Below, piece after piece: positions 15,201 to 25,400 of a DNA stretch of 64,000 bases (position 1 is the first letter of the stretch; every line of letters begins with the position of its first letter). The notes beneath the pieces were generated by a model that saw nothing but the letters and a program-made list of their open reading frames with translations, was not told the origin of the DNA and made no database searches. Origin of the DNA: Tetmemena sp. SeJ-2015 (taxonomy: Eukaryota; Ciliophora; Spirotrichea; Sporadotrichida; Oxytrichidae); NCBI GenBank assembly GCA_027382625.1, contig JAJKFJ010021035.1:124001-188000 (forward strand), given 5' to 3'. The translations under genes were made by a program, and so were the position numbers.

Positions 15201-15707
15201 TTAGAATAGTTCTTGACCCAATATTTCCATCACCTGATCTAAGCAGCAACAAGAAATATTCTATAAATGAGATACCTTAAGAGATCAAGTTTACACTTGT
15301 ATTTTTAAAATAAGTAATGATTGTTATTCCAATAAATCGTTGGTGTATTTGATGAAGCAGTTGATGGTCCAGAATTACGCAAACTCCAAACAAAGTTCCA
15401 CGGAATAAAGGAAGAGATAGAATCAGATGAGGAGAGTGAACTTGCATAAGATGAGGCCCAAGAAATTGCCAATTCTTAGGAGAAGCAAGTTGATTGAAAT
15501 ACTCTTAAATAAGCATCGAAGGATAGAATATTTCCTATCTTTAAGACTATTCACATTCAATTGTGCTTTGGAATCTAAAAATAGCAGGAAAAGCTTATAT
15601 TCAAGTTCTAAATAAATAGGCAATCAAGTTTTTAATAGAGAATTGCTTTCAACCTATAATTTGAATAATTTAAAACAATTGGAAATAATTATGGCTACCT
15701 ATGTTGA
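6220..15707 (+). CDS. Tubulin-tyrosine-ligase-like (TTLL) glutamylase/glycylase with long Q/N-rich N-terminus
   Basis: The C-terminal third (about 13440-15290) is a TTL catalytic domain with an ATP-grasp fold. Visible motifs are KFYVGRGNN, NVWIIKPGENTNRGNGI, HGRKFDFRCY, YIHLTNDAVQ and LIEVNTNPCLE, the last being the Mg/ATP-binding end of the family. Such enzymes add glutamate or glycine to tubulin tails in cilia; which one cannot be told here. An acidic E-rich loop at 14350-14440 interrupts the domain. Upstream is an exceptionally long N/Q/S/G-rich region, clear at 8160-8360, 9980-10440 and 10650-11040. The start is uncertain: an ATG at 6220 (MSNLLQINAG) opens Q/S-rich coding-like sequence, but joins across 6700-7700 are ambiguous, and the first part could be a separate gene. 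IESs at 8362-9987, 10168-10211, 14786-14838 and 15305-15350 restore the frame. The stop is TGA at 15705-15707. Confidence 0.8.
6765..6798. repeat. Perfect 15-bp inverted repeat with 4-nt loop
   Basis: ATTTAAAGGGTAGAA (6765-6779) is followed by TTTA and then its exact complement (6784-6798). This 34-nt palindrome lies just after coding-like sequence and could be a hairpin terminator-like structure, or an IES end. Confidence 0.85.
8362..9987 (+). other. Large IES (1.6 kb), pointer AAAATTCAA
   Basis: A 9-bp repeat, AAAATTCAA, lies at 8353-8361 and 9979-9987. Deletion joins FFSSTVKIQ to GNVGCQGNEF in frame. The excised DNA is AT-rich, and I see no transposase or RNA gene in it. Two short minus-strand open stretches at 8696-8881 and 9364-9567 show no recognisable protein. 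Confidence 0.75.
10168..10211 (+). other. IES, pointer TATA
   Basis: TATA at 10164-10167 and 10208-10211. Deletion joins MPKL to ISNNQTQNPSPEKK and restores the frame. Confidence 0.7.
14786..14838 (+). other. IES, pointer TA, in TTL domain
   Basis: TA at 14784-14785 and 14837-14838. Removing one copy plus the 51 bp between gives DNLSNKYIHLTNDAVQ, the conserved TTL motif. The interval has no GT-AG boundaries, so it is not an intron. Confidence 0.8.
15305..15350 (+). other. IES, pointer TGTATTT
   Basis: A 7-bp repeat, TGTATTT, lies at 15298-15304 and 15344-15350. Excision continues IKFTLVFDEAVDGPELRK in frame. Confidence 0.85.
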
Positions 15708-16479
15708 TCGAGAGTGTAAGAAAACTTAAAAAAGCTAAAGCGCTCTATATTTTTGGTCTTCATTTCTTGACTCTTTTTATAGTGGTATCCCCGTTTAAAA
15801 TAGAAGAAAATAATATTGGCGGGGATGGAGATCATGCCACAGATCGAAAAGGAGATGATCCTTAAAGTTAGCCTTTTAATTACTATGAAAATTATATAGA
15901 CGATTGAAGCAAATGAATAGTGGATTTTAAAATGAAGGTATAAATAGTTTAGAGATTACATAATTACTTAAGTTTAGTCTTTTATCAAGCATAATTTGAT
16001 TTTATAATCAATTAGAAGACTAATAATTTGAGGGCATATCTCTATCTGAGGCAACAATAACTAATTATTATCTTCAATAGTCACTCAATCTAAATTTTTA
16101 TTCAATATAAAATGTTTACTCCATTTTTTCCAATTAATATAAATTCATGTTTAAACATAGTCTTACTCTCAGCTTATTTAATTTATTTGTCATTAACTCT
16201 TAAAAACTTCATGCAACTCATGTGAAGCATTAACCCAAAAAGTAAGACAATATTCTAATATTCGAAATAAGAAAAAATGATAAAACAAGACAAATTATTT
16301 AAGTTGATATGCTCAGCTAATGGTTTAAATTAGAAAAAGAAAAACTCGAGCTGATGAGACTCAAATGAAGAAAAAAATATCTCTTTATGGAATGCGAACA
16401 TCTTCCAAGCTTTTAGTTAACTAACAAGAATAACTGAGTAGCAAATTAAAATTATAGTTATTTAAGCAGATCCTTAAAC
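15708..16479. other. Intergenic, nothing recognised
   Basis: AT-rich DNA between the TTLL stop and the K+ channel start. A few short Q-reading stretches are open, but none has a recognisable motif. Confidence 0.5.
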
Positions 16480-18637
16480 ATGAGTACAAAGATTGAGATA
16501 GAAAATTAATCTCAATAAAAAAGGCCAATGATTGACCGCTTAATCATAAGCTAAGGAAATAAGTACAAAGCTACTTTCGATGTCTGGATGCTCTTGCTTG
16601 TCGGATACTCTTGCTTCACCTCCATTTTCTAGTAAGCTCTGCTCTTTAATCTAATTCCTATTCAGCGTTTCGTTTGACTAGCCTTCTAACTTAACTCAGA
16701 TAACATTGGATCAAGTTGTCGAAGCTTTCTTTTGGCTGGACTTAGTTCTCAACTTTATCTAGGAATATAAGGATCCTGAAACTTATCAAAACATCAGAGA
16801 TATAAAGCTGATAGCCAAAAAATACATTTTCACTTATTAACTTAAATTTCACAATTCAAATATTTTCAGAGGGTGGTTTGTAGTAGATTTGGTGTCTGTA
16901 TTTCCGTTCAATCAGCTGTTTTCAACCCAAACTCTATTGACAAAACTATTTCGTCTTTTCCGTTTACCTAGACTGATTCGCCTCATTGACATCTCAAGAT
17001 TCAACTAGATGCTGAAGTCTTTCCTTGAAAATTCTTCTAGGGATGAAAGGATAGTAGCTCAATATATGATGATGTATGCTTATCGAATCTTTCGTCTGGT
17101 CATTATTGCCATCATCATCACTTACTTCATAGGATGCTTTTGGTTTATGGTTTCTAATGATCTCAACTATGACTCAAAATTAATTTATTAGATTTTCTTT
17201 AGAGACTCTGATACAGAGGAAGGAAATACATTTGTGACTTATTTTGAGTTGACTGACAATTCTAACTGGCGCAAATTAATTATCTCTTGTTACTTTGCCT
17301 TAACTACTTTGGCCACTGTTGGCTATGGAGATTTCTATCCAATTTCTAATCTTGAGAGAGTAATGGCAGTTCTAATTATGCTTTGTGGAGTTGCTTTCTT
17401 TTCATACATCATGGGTTCATTTATTGAGATTATTTCAAACTATGAGAAAAAGATGGGAGTCATTGATAGAGGCACAGACTTGCATAACTGGCTGACTCTT
17501 CTAACTCGCTTTACAAACAACAAACCTCTCCCTAAATCCTTATCTCAATAGATTGAGAATCATTTCGGCTCTAATCCTTTTTTAACTTAGTATTTTTTAT
17601 TGATGGCTATTTTTGGGCAAATGACAGACTTGCCTCTTTGTCATAACAAGATGAGTATTTAAAAGCATTGCCAAGATCAATAAAAAGATAGATAATGACA
17701 AACTACTTGTTTGAAGACCTTTTCTACAAGTTCAGGATGTTTTTCAACACATCGGACAATAGAGAGTCTCGATTCTTATATGACGTTTCATTTGGATTCA
17801 TGCCTCGTAAGTTCGAGCCAACAGAAGAGGATAAAATAATCTATGATGAGGAAGAAGAAGTCCCCGAGCTTTAAACTATAAACATCTATATTATGTTTTC
17901 AATTAAGGCTCAGAAATTTATTTGATAGTTGAAGGGCTTATTGGGGTAGGATACTCACTTATAGCAAATGGAATTTCTCGCAAACAGCATAGAATAGCTA
18001 AGAAGATGAAGGCAGACTGTCTAATCTGTGACCACTATGTAGTAAACAATCACAAAAGTCAATTCCTGTATCTAGTAATCAAGGAAGTGAAGACATTTGC
18101 GCTTACGAAAAAGTTTCTATTGAAGGAAGTATTTCCCAAATATCCAGAGATAGCTAATTAAATCAAGGCAGAAAGTATGCTCAGATACCGCAGAAACATC
18201 CAAAAACAAGTTGTAAGTAGCATTGGATTTTAATGCCTTGTCAAACACTTTATTTTACTGGCTTAACACATTTCTATAGAACGACCACAGGTAGAAAGAA
18301 ATCTAGGAATTAAATAAGAAGAGCGCATATAAGAGCATCATAATCGACGATAAAAACAAGGGCTTCTAATTTGACTATACTACCAAAAGGCTCTCAAAGG
18401 ATCAAGAGATGGTAAGTTCATAATTCTAATTCTAATCTTTAGAATAACTACATGAAAACAAAGGTTGATGATATTCAGAAAGAGATTCAACGTTTCACAG
18501 AGGGTATTAACTCTTTTGCAAAAACCTGTGATGATGAGTTAAATAAGATCGTCTAGAATATAGATAAAAGCTCTACAATAAATCTTCAAAATAATGGATA
18601 CTATCAGCCGCATCATTACATGAATCATCAGGTGTGA
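16480..18637 (+). CDS. Cyclic-nucleotide-binding-domain voltage-gated K+ channel (CNG/HCN/EAG-like)
   Basis: A six-segment cation channel of the plasma or ciliary membrane, with a C-terminal cyclic-nucleotide-binding domain. After the ATG at 16480 come S1 (FDVWMLLLVGYS), S2/S3, an arginine-bearing S4 (KLFRLFRLPRLIRLID, about 16945-16995), S5 (LVIIAIIITYFIGCFW), and a pore with the K+ filter TVGYGDFYP (about 17317-17343). S6 follows (VLIMLCGVAFFSYIMGSF), then the C-linker (LASLSQQDEYLKALPRSIKRQ) and the start of the CNBD (GSEIYLIVEGLIGVGYS). A charged coiled tail ends at TGA 18635-18637. Three GT-AG introns (16632-16665, 18213-18279, 18412-18442) and three IESs (16833-16868, 17571-17608, 17875-17906) account for all frame changes I saw. 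It is convergent with the kinase gene, about 150 bp away. Confidence 0.9.
16833..16868 (+). other. IES, pointer ATTTTCA, length a multiple of 3
   Basis: ATTTTCA at 16826-16832 and 16862-16868. The 36-bp IES has no in-frame TGA, so only comparison with channel homologues shows it: after excision KKYIF joins RGWFVVDLVS, the usual S2-S3 linker. Confidence 0.8.
17571..17608 (+). other. IES, pointer GGCT
   Basis: GGCT at 17567-17570 and 17605-17608. Deletion joins IENHFG to YFWANDRLASL, the start of the C-linker, and corrects the frame. Confidence 0.85.
17875..17906 (+). other. IES, pointer TTAA
   Basis: TTAA at 17871-17874 and 17903-17906. Deletion gives VPELQGSEIYLIVEG and removes a TGA. Confidence 0.8.
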
Positions 18638-18785
18638 TATATTCTATTAAATATAAGCTCTCAAAATGATTTGTAATAAAGGATAATTTTATTGTTTCTT
18701 AATTTCAATGGCAGATTTAAATTGATCATGATTAGATGAGAAGAAGTATTAACAATTCAAATTTAAAATCAAACTATATATCTTA

Positions 18786-21480
18786 TCATTAATTTGGAGC
18801 TTTATCAAAAATTTAAGTTTCTTTATACTCCTAATTTAGAGAGTAATTATCTTCAGTTTGTAAGTGAGTTGTGTATTATAAAGTTTTGGGCTCTTATGCC
18901 CTCTTAGGATCTTTCAATTACTTATCATCATAAGGATTCAAGTTATCTATGCTTATTTCCTCTTTTTGATCTTGAAGAAAGATTTTCTCGTTGTTGTATT
19001 CTCTTCCTTGAAATGGATTTTTATTCAAAAGAGGGATAAAAGATCCATCATATAAATAATCATACAAGAATAAATCACACAATTAGGTTCTTAAATCATA
19101 GGCTAGGTTATTTTCAATGCTTTCATCACTTCCACTCATTGAGGATAAAAAGTTTAGATTAGGATACACCTTATGATTATGAATATTTTGATAGTTTTAA
19201 CCTCCTCTGTTCTTTCCTGTGGCTTTGCCAAATGTCTATGTATTCAAGTAGCTGTAAGCTTAATGCGGTTGATAGCCTGAGCTATTCCCTTAAAATTAAT
19301 CATTATCATTTGATCCTTCCATGAAGTTTTACTCAAGGAAGCACTATAAATAGAATACAATTATTTTTATGAAGCCATATTAGACCCCTCTGTTGTAAGG
19401 CTGTAGGGATAATGGTCTATTTTAAGTCTTACTCATCTTTTCCTCCTTCATTTTATTATAAAGACTAGCGATTTAAGAAGTCTCTAAATCTATCTAGCTC
19501 ACTACATGTGATCTATGGTAGTTACCTGATTTAATTAGGGTTTGCAAGATTTCCTCATCTAAGTCCTCTCTCTGCACTTCCTATTCTGCTTCTGCATTTT
19601 CATTTTGATTTTGATCTTGTCTTAAATGCAGAACGGTTTCACTCCTCTCTTAGTATTTTCTTTTTTCATCTCCTATCACTTTACCTTAAGAGGCAGCTTT
19701 GTCATTTTAAGGTTCCTAAGTTTTACTCTGTGGGACATCTTTGCTTTCAACTGGCTGAGTTGGCGGAAGGCAGGTAACTTGAGTGATGTTATTTATGATG
19801 TTAAAGTTGTTGTTAATCATGTTTGCTTGACAAGTGAAGGCAGTGGAGAAGTGAAAACTTGAGGCGTCCCTGTCTGATTTTGCTAAGAATGAGGCTGCAA
19901 ATTATTCTAGTTTTAAGTAAAAGTAATAGGGAAGCTTAATGGATTTGTATTGATGTGCATTTTAGAGGGAGATCCTCTATTCTAGAGAAGAAAAGAAGGA
20001 TTGTTGTTTCCCTATCCCATTCCATTCATAAAATTCAAACTGACTCCTGTATTGAGGAGACTATGAGGATTGAAAGCTTATGAGTTTGTTAAACCTTGTG
20101 CATTTTACTAACCCTGGACAAAGAAATTGTTGTAATAAGGATTCTGCTGATTGATGTGATTATTTGCCCAAGGTTAGTTATTATTTCCTGAGGTGTTGTA
20201 ATAAGCTTGATAAGCCTCGTGATTAAGCCTTCTCATATTTATCTGCTAAGGGTTACCATAATCTGACTATGGATCTTGAAGGTTATTTTGAAGATTGTGA
20301 TTGGCGAGACTTTATCTTAAGCCTGGGATCAGGTTACTAGGATTGATCTAAATATGATTAGTTCCTCCAAGGTTAATATTGTGAACTTGACCTTGTTTTA
20401 AGTTTAATGGCTTATCGCTGCTTTAATAAATAGTATAAGCATTTAATTCCTTCAATTGACATTAATTACTGCTTATCAAGCAGATGTTTTTCTTGTTCTT
20501 GTCCTTGGCCATAATTTTCTCCTTTAGCTGTTTCTTTTACTCAGCTATGTATTCCTATCTGAGTCTTTCTCTTTCCTCTTTTTGAGCTTGTGATTCTTCC
20601 TCACCGTTATCGAGATCGTCAACTTAAAACCACCTATCTTACAATAGTTCCTCCGCAGAAGGTCTTTCATCAGCATTCGTGTTAACCATTCTGCTTAGGA
20701 AATTCAGTAAGTAGGGCGATATTAACTAGTTGTGGATTTCTAAGGTGCCTCTATTGATTCTTCTGTATAAATCTCTGTCGGTGTCTCCTCTGAAAGGGAA
20801 CTTTCCATTCATTAAAGCGAAGAGCAGAACTCCTGAAGCCCAAATATCAGCAGGAGGTCCCGCATATTCCTCTTTGTTCACAATCTCTGGAGCCATATAA
20901 GAAGGAGTGCCACAAAACATCTTGATCTTCTTGTCATTTGGAATGCAAGTTGAAAAACCGAAATCGATCAGCTTCACGTTTTTACTCTCATCTAGCAAGA
21001 TATTCTCTAGCTTGATATCTCTATGTGCGATGCTCTTTCTGTGGCAGTAAGCTAGCGCTGTAAGTAGCTGCTTGAATATTCTTTTGGCTTCTTTCTCTTC
21101 GAGTCTCGAATGCTTATGCTATTTCAAATAGCCATAAAGATTATCACCAGCCACAGTAGAAAGAGATCAGATGAATATAACAATTATAAAAAACCAGCCA
21201 CATATTCCATTACCAAGTAAACATGATCATCGGTCTCGAAAGCTTCATAGATCTTAACGATGTTCTCATGGTTCATTTTCTACAGCAACTTTATTTCTCG
21301 CCTGACGCTCCTTTGTCTGTTAGTATCTGTGAGTTTGGATTTATCATAGATTTTGATTGCATACTTCTTGCCATTCTTCTTATGCGTAGCTACTCTTACA
21401 ACTGCGTATGCTCCTTAGCCTACTTGTTTTCCCAAAATGAATCTATCAAGCTTTGTCAAGGAATCTTATTAAGAAATCAT
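18786..21480 (-). CDS. CAMK-type Ser/Thr protein kinase (AMPK/MARK-like) with Q/N-rich tail
   Basis: The ATG at 21478-21480 is followed within 15 residues by a complete kinase domain: glycine loop GKQVGQGAYAVVRVA, VAIK-type lysine (KYAIKIYDK), catalytic HRDIKLEN, DFG (KLIDFGFST), activation segment and APE (CGTPSYMAPEI), then DIWASGVLLFALM and GKFPFRG. This is the pattern of the SNF1/MARK branch of CAMK kinases. The tail of about 600 residues is N/Q-rich and low in complexity, with one more ordered helical stretch (DLDEEILQTLIKSGNYHRSH). Two IESs were found: 21156-21202 in the N-lobe and a 17-bp one at 19839-19855. The stop is TGA at 18786-18788. A further intron or IES may lie near 19350-19400, where the translation turns hydrophobic. 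Confidence 0.9.
19839..19855 (-). other. Very short IES (17 bp), pointer TTCACTT (minus strand)
   Basis: The 7-bp repeat (plus-strand AAGTGAA) lies at 19832-19838 and 19849-19855. Removing 17 bp turns a frame with an early TGA into continuous N/Q-rich coding sequence (TPQVFTCQANMINNN). Confidence 0.65.
21156..21202 (-). other. IES, 10-bp pointer TGTGGCTGGT (minus strand)
   Basis: The repeat (plus ACCAGCCACA) lies at 21146-21155 and 21193-21202. Excision joins VMEYVAG to DNLYGYLKQH in the kinase hinge. Confidence 0.9.
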
Positions 21481-21659
21481 TATTAATAAAATCTATAATA
21501 TAAGATTTGTGTATAATAATTGACTTTTTTATTTTGACAGTTTTATTTAATGGAAATTTAAAATAATAACTGCACCTATATTGAGAGGAAAAATTATTTT
21601 GGTTAATCCTCAAACAGTTATTTTCTATCTTAATTTAAAATAACCTAACTTTAATTATC

Positions 21660-22474
21660 GGGGGGGGGCCTTTCCTCGTCATCCACTTTTTTCATGAAAA
21701 TACGAAAAATCACTACCAAACCTAAAATCAGCCAAAAATACCAAATTTTTAGTCTAAATTCATTTTCAGACGTCAATCCTAATCATATTCTTTAATTTAA
21801 AAAAGTGGAGCTTGATTTTGTAGAAAACTCGATGGCAAAAAATTATGTTTAAGGCAACTTGATAGAAAGAAGACGATATTTTTTAATATGAAAATTTGTT
21901 TTCAATATATCATAAAATAAATAACAGTGAAAACATATTATTTACAAAATAAACTTATATATTGAGATGAAATTCTTTAATAAGTGCTTTAAATTATTTA
22001 AAGGCTAAGGTCTTTACAATAAATTATGAAATTTTTAGAAGAGAATTAGAATAATAGGATTTCATAATTTATCATGACTTCAAAGGATCAAAGTAAATTT
22101 AATAAACCTATATGCTTATATATTAATTTTAGATTATATTGTGATTGTGTGGGAGAACTAAAAATGAAGATGGCTCAAATATTGTGATATGATAGTTATG
22201 AGTACTTTGAATTTATTAGTACATTAGATATCTTCAACTTGTGAATGCATCGATTTTTCATAATTATACAGTCAATCCTTTGTAATTTAATTTTTGTGAA
22301 ATGAAATTTTCATGAAGGTCCTAAATATTATCTAAATTAGAGAATATGATTAGGAGAGACCGTCTGAAAATGAATTTGGACTAAAAATTTGGTATTTTTG
22401 GCTGATTTTAGGCTAGATAGTGATTTTTCATATTTTCATTAAAAAAAGTGGATGACGAGGAAAGGCCCCCCCCC
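21660..22474. mobile_element. MITE-like non-autonomous element, 815 bp, ~113-bp terminal inverted repeats, 8-bp TSD
   Basis: Both ends begin with nine G (C) and continue as GGCCTTTCCTCGTCATCC; the inverted repeats run about 21660-21772 and 22361-22474 with only a few mismatches. The direct flanks are identical TAATTATC copies (21652-21659 and 22475-22482), an 8-bp target-site duplication. The interior is AT-rich and has no transposase; it holds a smaller perfect 14-bp inverted repeat (22019-22032 and 22059-22072). An 8-bp duplication would suit hAT-like transposases, but this is inference. It lies between the 3' part of one minus-strand gene and the 5' end of the kinase gene, and is presumably removed during macronuclear development. 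Confidence 0.9.
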
Positions 22475-22482
22475 TAATTATC

Positions 22483-25400
22483 TATAAAATTTAAGAAGAT
22501 TCTAAATCTGAATTGCAAGACTCAACTTCATTCTATGAGTTAGACTCGCTCTCTAGAGAATCTACGAATTTTCTATTATATTCCTCTAATATGATGTTAT
22601 TTTTATTGCTATAAATTTTGCTGGGATCATCTTCTAGTATCTATCCTACTTACTGAGGTTTAATTTTCTACTTTTCTTGCTTCATCCTAATCAACTCTAA
22701 TGGAGACTAGTACTAAACTTATATGTTTTGCTTTTGACCTTTCTCTATGGTGGGATCTTACTTTTACTGAATATTTTTTCTTGCTCCTTCTTTACTCTTT
22801 CTGGATTTAGTGCTCTCTTTAGACTAATCCTGCTTGTTGATGATGATACTATTGCCAGTGCTAAAGTTTGTGCCCTCTCTTCCTTTCACATTTTAGCCTG
22901 ATTTCTTTCTCAAAGCGCCCTTAGCACCACCATTTGATCCACTGCAAATGCTCAAGTCTGCGCCAGATGCTGCCACCATTTCTAGGATGTGTTTGGGTAT
23001 AGGTTGAGTTCTATTTTAAATTTCCTTAGACTGAACTTTCGAGAGTTTCAGCTAGGAGCCTGATTATTTTTTCTAAACTTTATTCGCACCCCCCACTTTC
23101 GCTTTAGGTTAAACCTGCTCTCTTCCAAAGGTGTAAGGATTCGATTTTGTTTTTTAAAAAGTTTTGGTTTCCCCTACTTTTTTAGCCAAAGTTGGGAAAA
23201 GAAGCCTTCTTTTGATATTTCTATACTTTATTCATTGGCTTTGATGAGTTTTATTTTTATAAAATAGAGTCGCTTAATTTAGAATTTAATATGAAAATTA
23301 AGTTATCGAATAGATTCTGGTGCTATGCTCCAAAGGCATTCAAATCATATATCAGAGCAGATTTTGCTAAATCTTTTTGGATTTATCTCTAGTTTAGTTA
23401 ATTAGTGGCTCTCAATTTCTTAGCGTTCTAATTATCAGTAGCTATTCCATTTAGATTGGTGTATTCGTTGACTGCATTATTTTCTACTATAATATTTGCT
23501 ATTTCTCCATTAAGATTAAGATAGCTCGTGCCTGTTTTACTACTGATTGGGTCTTCTAACCTCACTTGATTTATAAATGAATTGCTTTACATGGCCTTAG
23601 TATTCAGCTTTTAAGATGCTATAGCATTGGCAATTTAGCTTGCTTTCGGAGCTTTCTAAAGTTCCTTTTTGCTTTATTAACCTTCGTCCAAATAATTTGT
23701 CAATGTCTGATTTATCTTATGCTTAGATTGAGTTTTATGCTGTTAGTTGTAAGCATCAAAGGCTGCGAAAGTTCTTTTGGCTACGAAACTCTGGCTGCCT
23801 TTATTCTTATTATCATTGTGTGCCACTATCTTTGATAAGTCGAAGCCTTAATTCTCCAACTACTACTAAGATGAGAAATCTAGCTCCGAATAAAGATTTA
23901 TCATTTTTTGAAGCAGCATCTCATCTCATTAAAGAAAAAATAGTATTAATATCATCTTAAGAGCTTTGCTTTTGATGTTTTGAGAGATTTTAAGAGAGCC
24001 TAGACTGGGAATTGCTATTCACCTGATTTTGAAGATTTTAAGTTGCTGGCTTAATAATCTTTCGAGATTTAACAAGGCTTTAAGAACCCTCAAGTTATAA
24101 AGTGAACCGATTATCCTATACATCGCTTTATTAAAAACAAAACACATATGAAAAGGCAAAAAAAGTAGCGCTTTGATGATTGATATTATTCTTTTACTGA
24201 GAAATGATTTCACTTTACTTTAACCTCTCTTCCTTAAAATTGATATTTTAAGTGCTTTTCAAACTACTCTTAGATTTTTGCTTTTCGTTTATGTTTCCAG
24301 TTCTTATAACATCGAAAATTTGCTGAGTATTGTTAAAATCTGAAACCTTCATAGTATTAGAGAACTTATTAACAGAAGATGTAAAGGACTTTGTTTGCTA
24401 TCTTGATCTTCTTTCTCCGGCTGACTAGTTTCTTTCCTCCGCTTACCCGATTATTCTAGTTCTAAATTACTTTGCTAATAAATTGCCTCAAGTCCTTATT
24501 TTACTCTTAGCGTTAATTCCCTTCCACCAAATCTTAAGCTAAATTTTCATTTGTAAATCTCTTTTAGCTTTGAGAGTTGATGCTTTCAGGTTTCCTATGA
24601 TCTAGAGTTTTATTAAGCCTCTTCTTATTTTGATAGGTCTGCTAATTTAAGCTTGTTTTTAGCTAGGACTGGTCCTATTACAAATCTAAGTTCTATTTGG
24701 AAGCTTAATCCTTTTATTGCTACTAGATTAGTTACTGCAAAGTCAGATTTAAAAAGTACTTTTTGTTTTTCTGCTAATTCAAACTGTCCTATCATAATAA
24801 AAATAATTACTTTAAAGGTTATCGCAAGATGCTCTTTATGAGTTCTTACTTCTTGTGTTATTCTTTCTAAGGCGAAATAAAACTCTGCGGTTGCTTTCCT
24901 CCAATCTTAACTAAACCTTGTGCTCCTACTACGTTGCTATGCTTGTTGATTTAGTTGCTATCAAAATTATCGTTTTAATTAAAAATTAATTACATAACTT
25001 TTATAGTTGGTCAAGTTGCTAGTGTAATAGTTAGATGAGGGAAAATTAGGGTTATGTTGGAAGGCGTGGTTACCTTAGCTTCTTTCATCTTAAGTCCAAA
25101 AAAGCGCACTTTCTGGGATGGACTAAGTGTTATTCTTCCAACTCTCTTTGCTACTTATTCGCCTCAAATTGTTGCTGCTGTTAGCCCCATTCGATAGGAA
25201 GCCAGCTCCTTAATTTTAGACCCCATAATAGAATTAATCTTCAACTTAGTTTGAAATATTTTTTTAAGCTATTTTTTTAAAGTTCTATGCGAGATGAGCA
25301 AGATTAAGAGGAGCTGTAGAGTTGAGATACTCGGAAAAGCCTGATTAGTTTAAATTTAAATTCTGTAAATTATCTCTTTTGCCATTAGGTTCTTGATTTG

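Noticed and set aside
15427..15615. Plus-strand basic reading overlapping the TTLL C-terminus
   Set aside because: It is another frame of the acidic TTLL tail (ESDEESELAQDEAQ).
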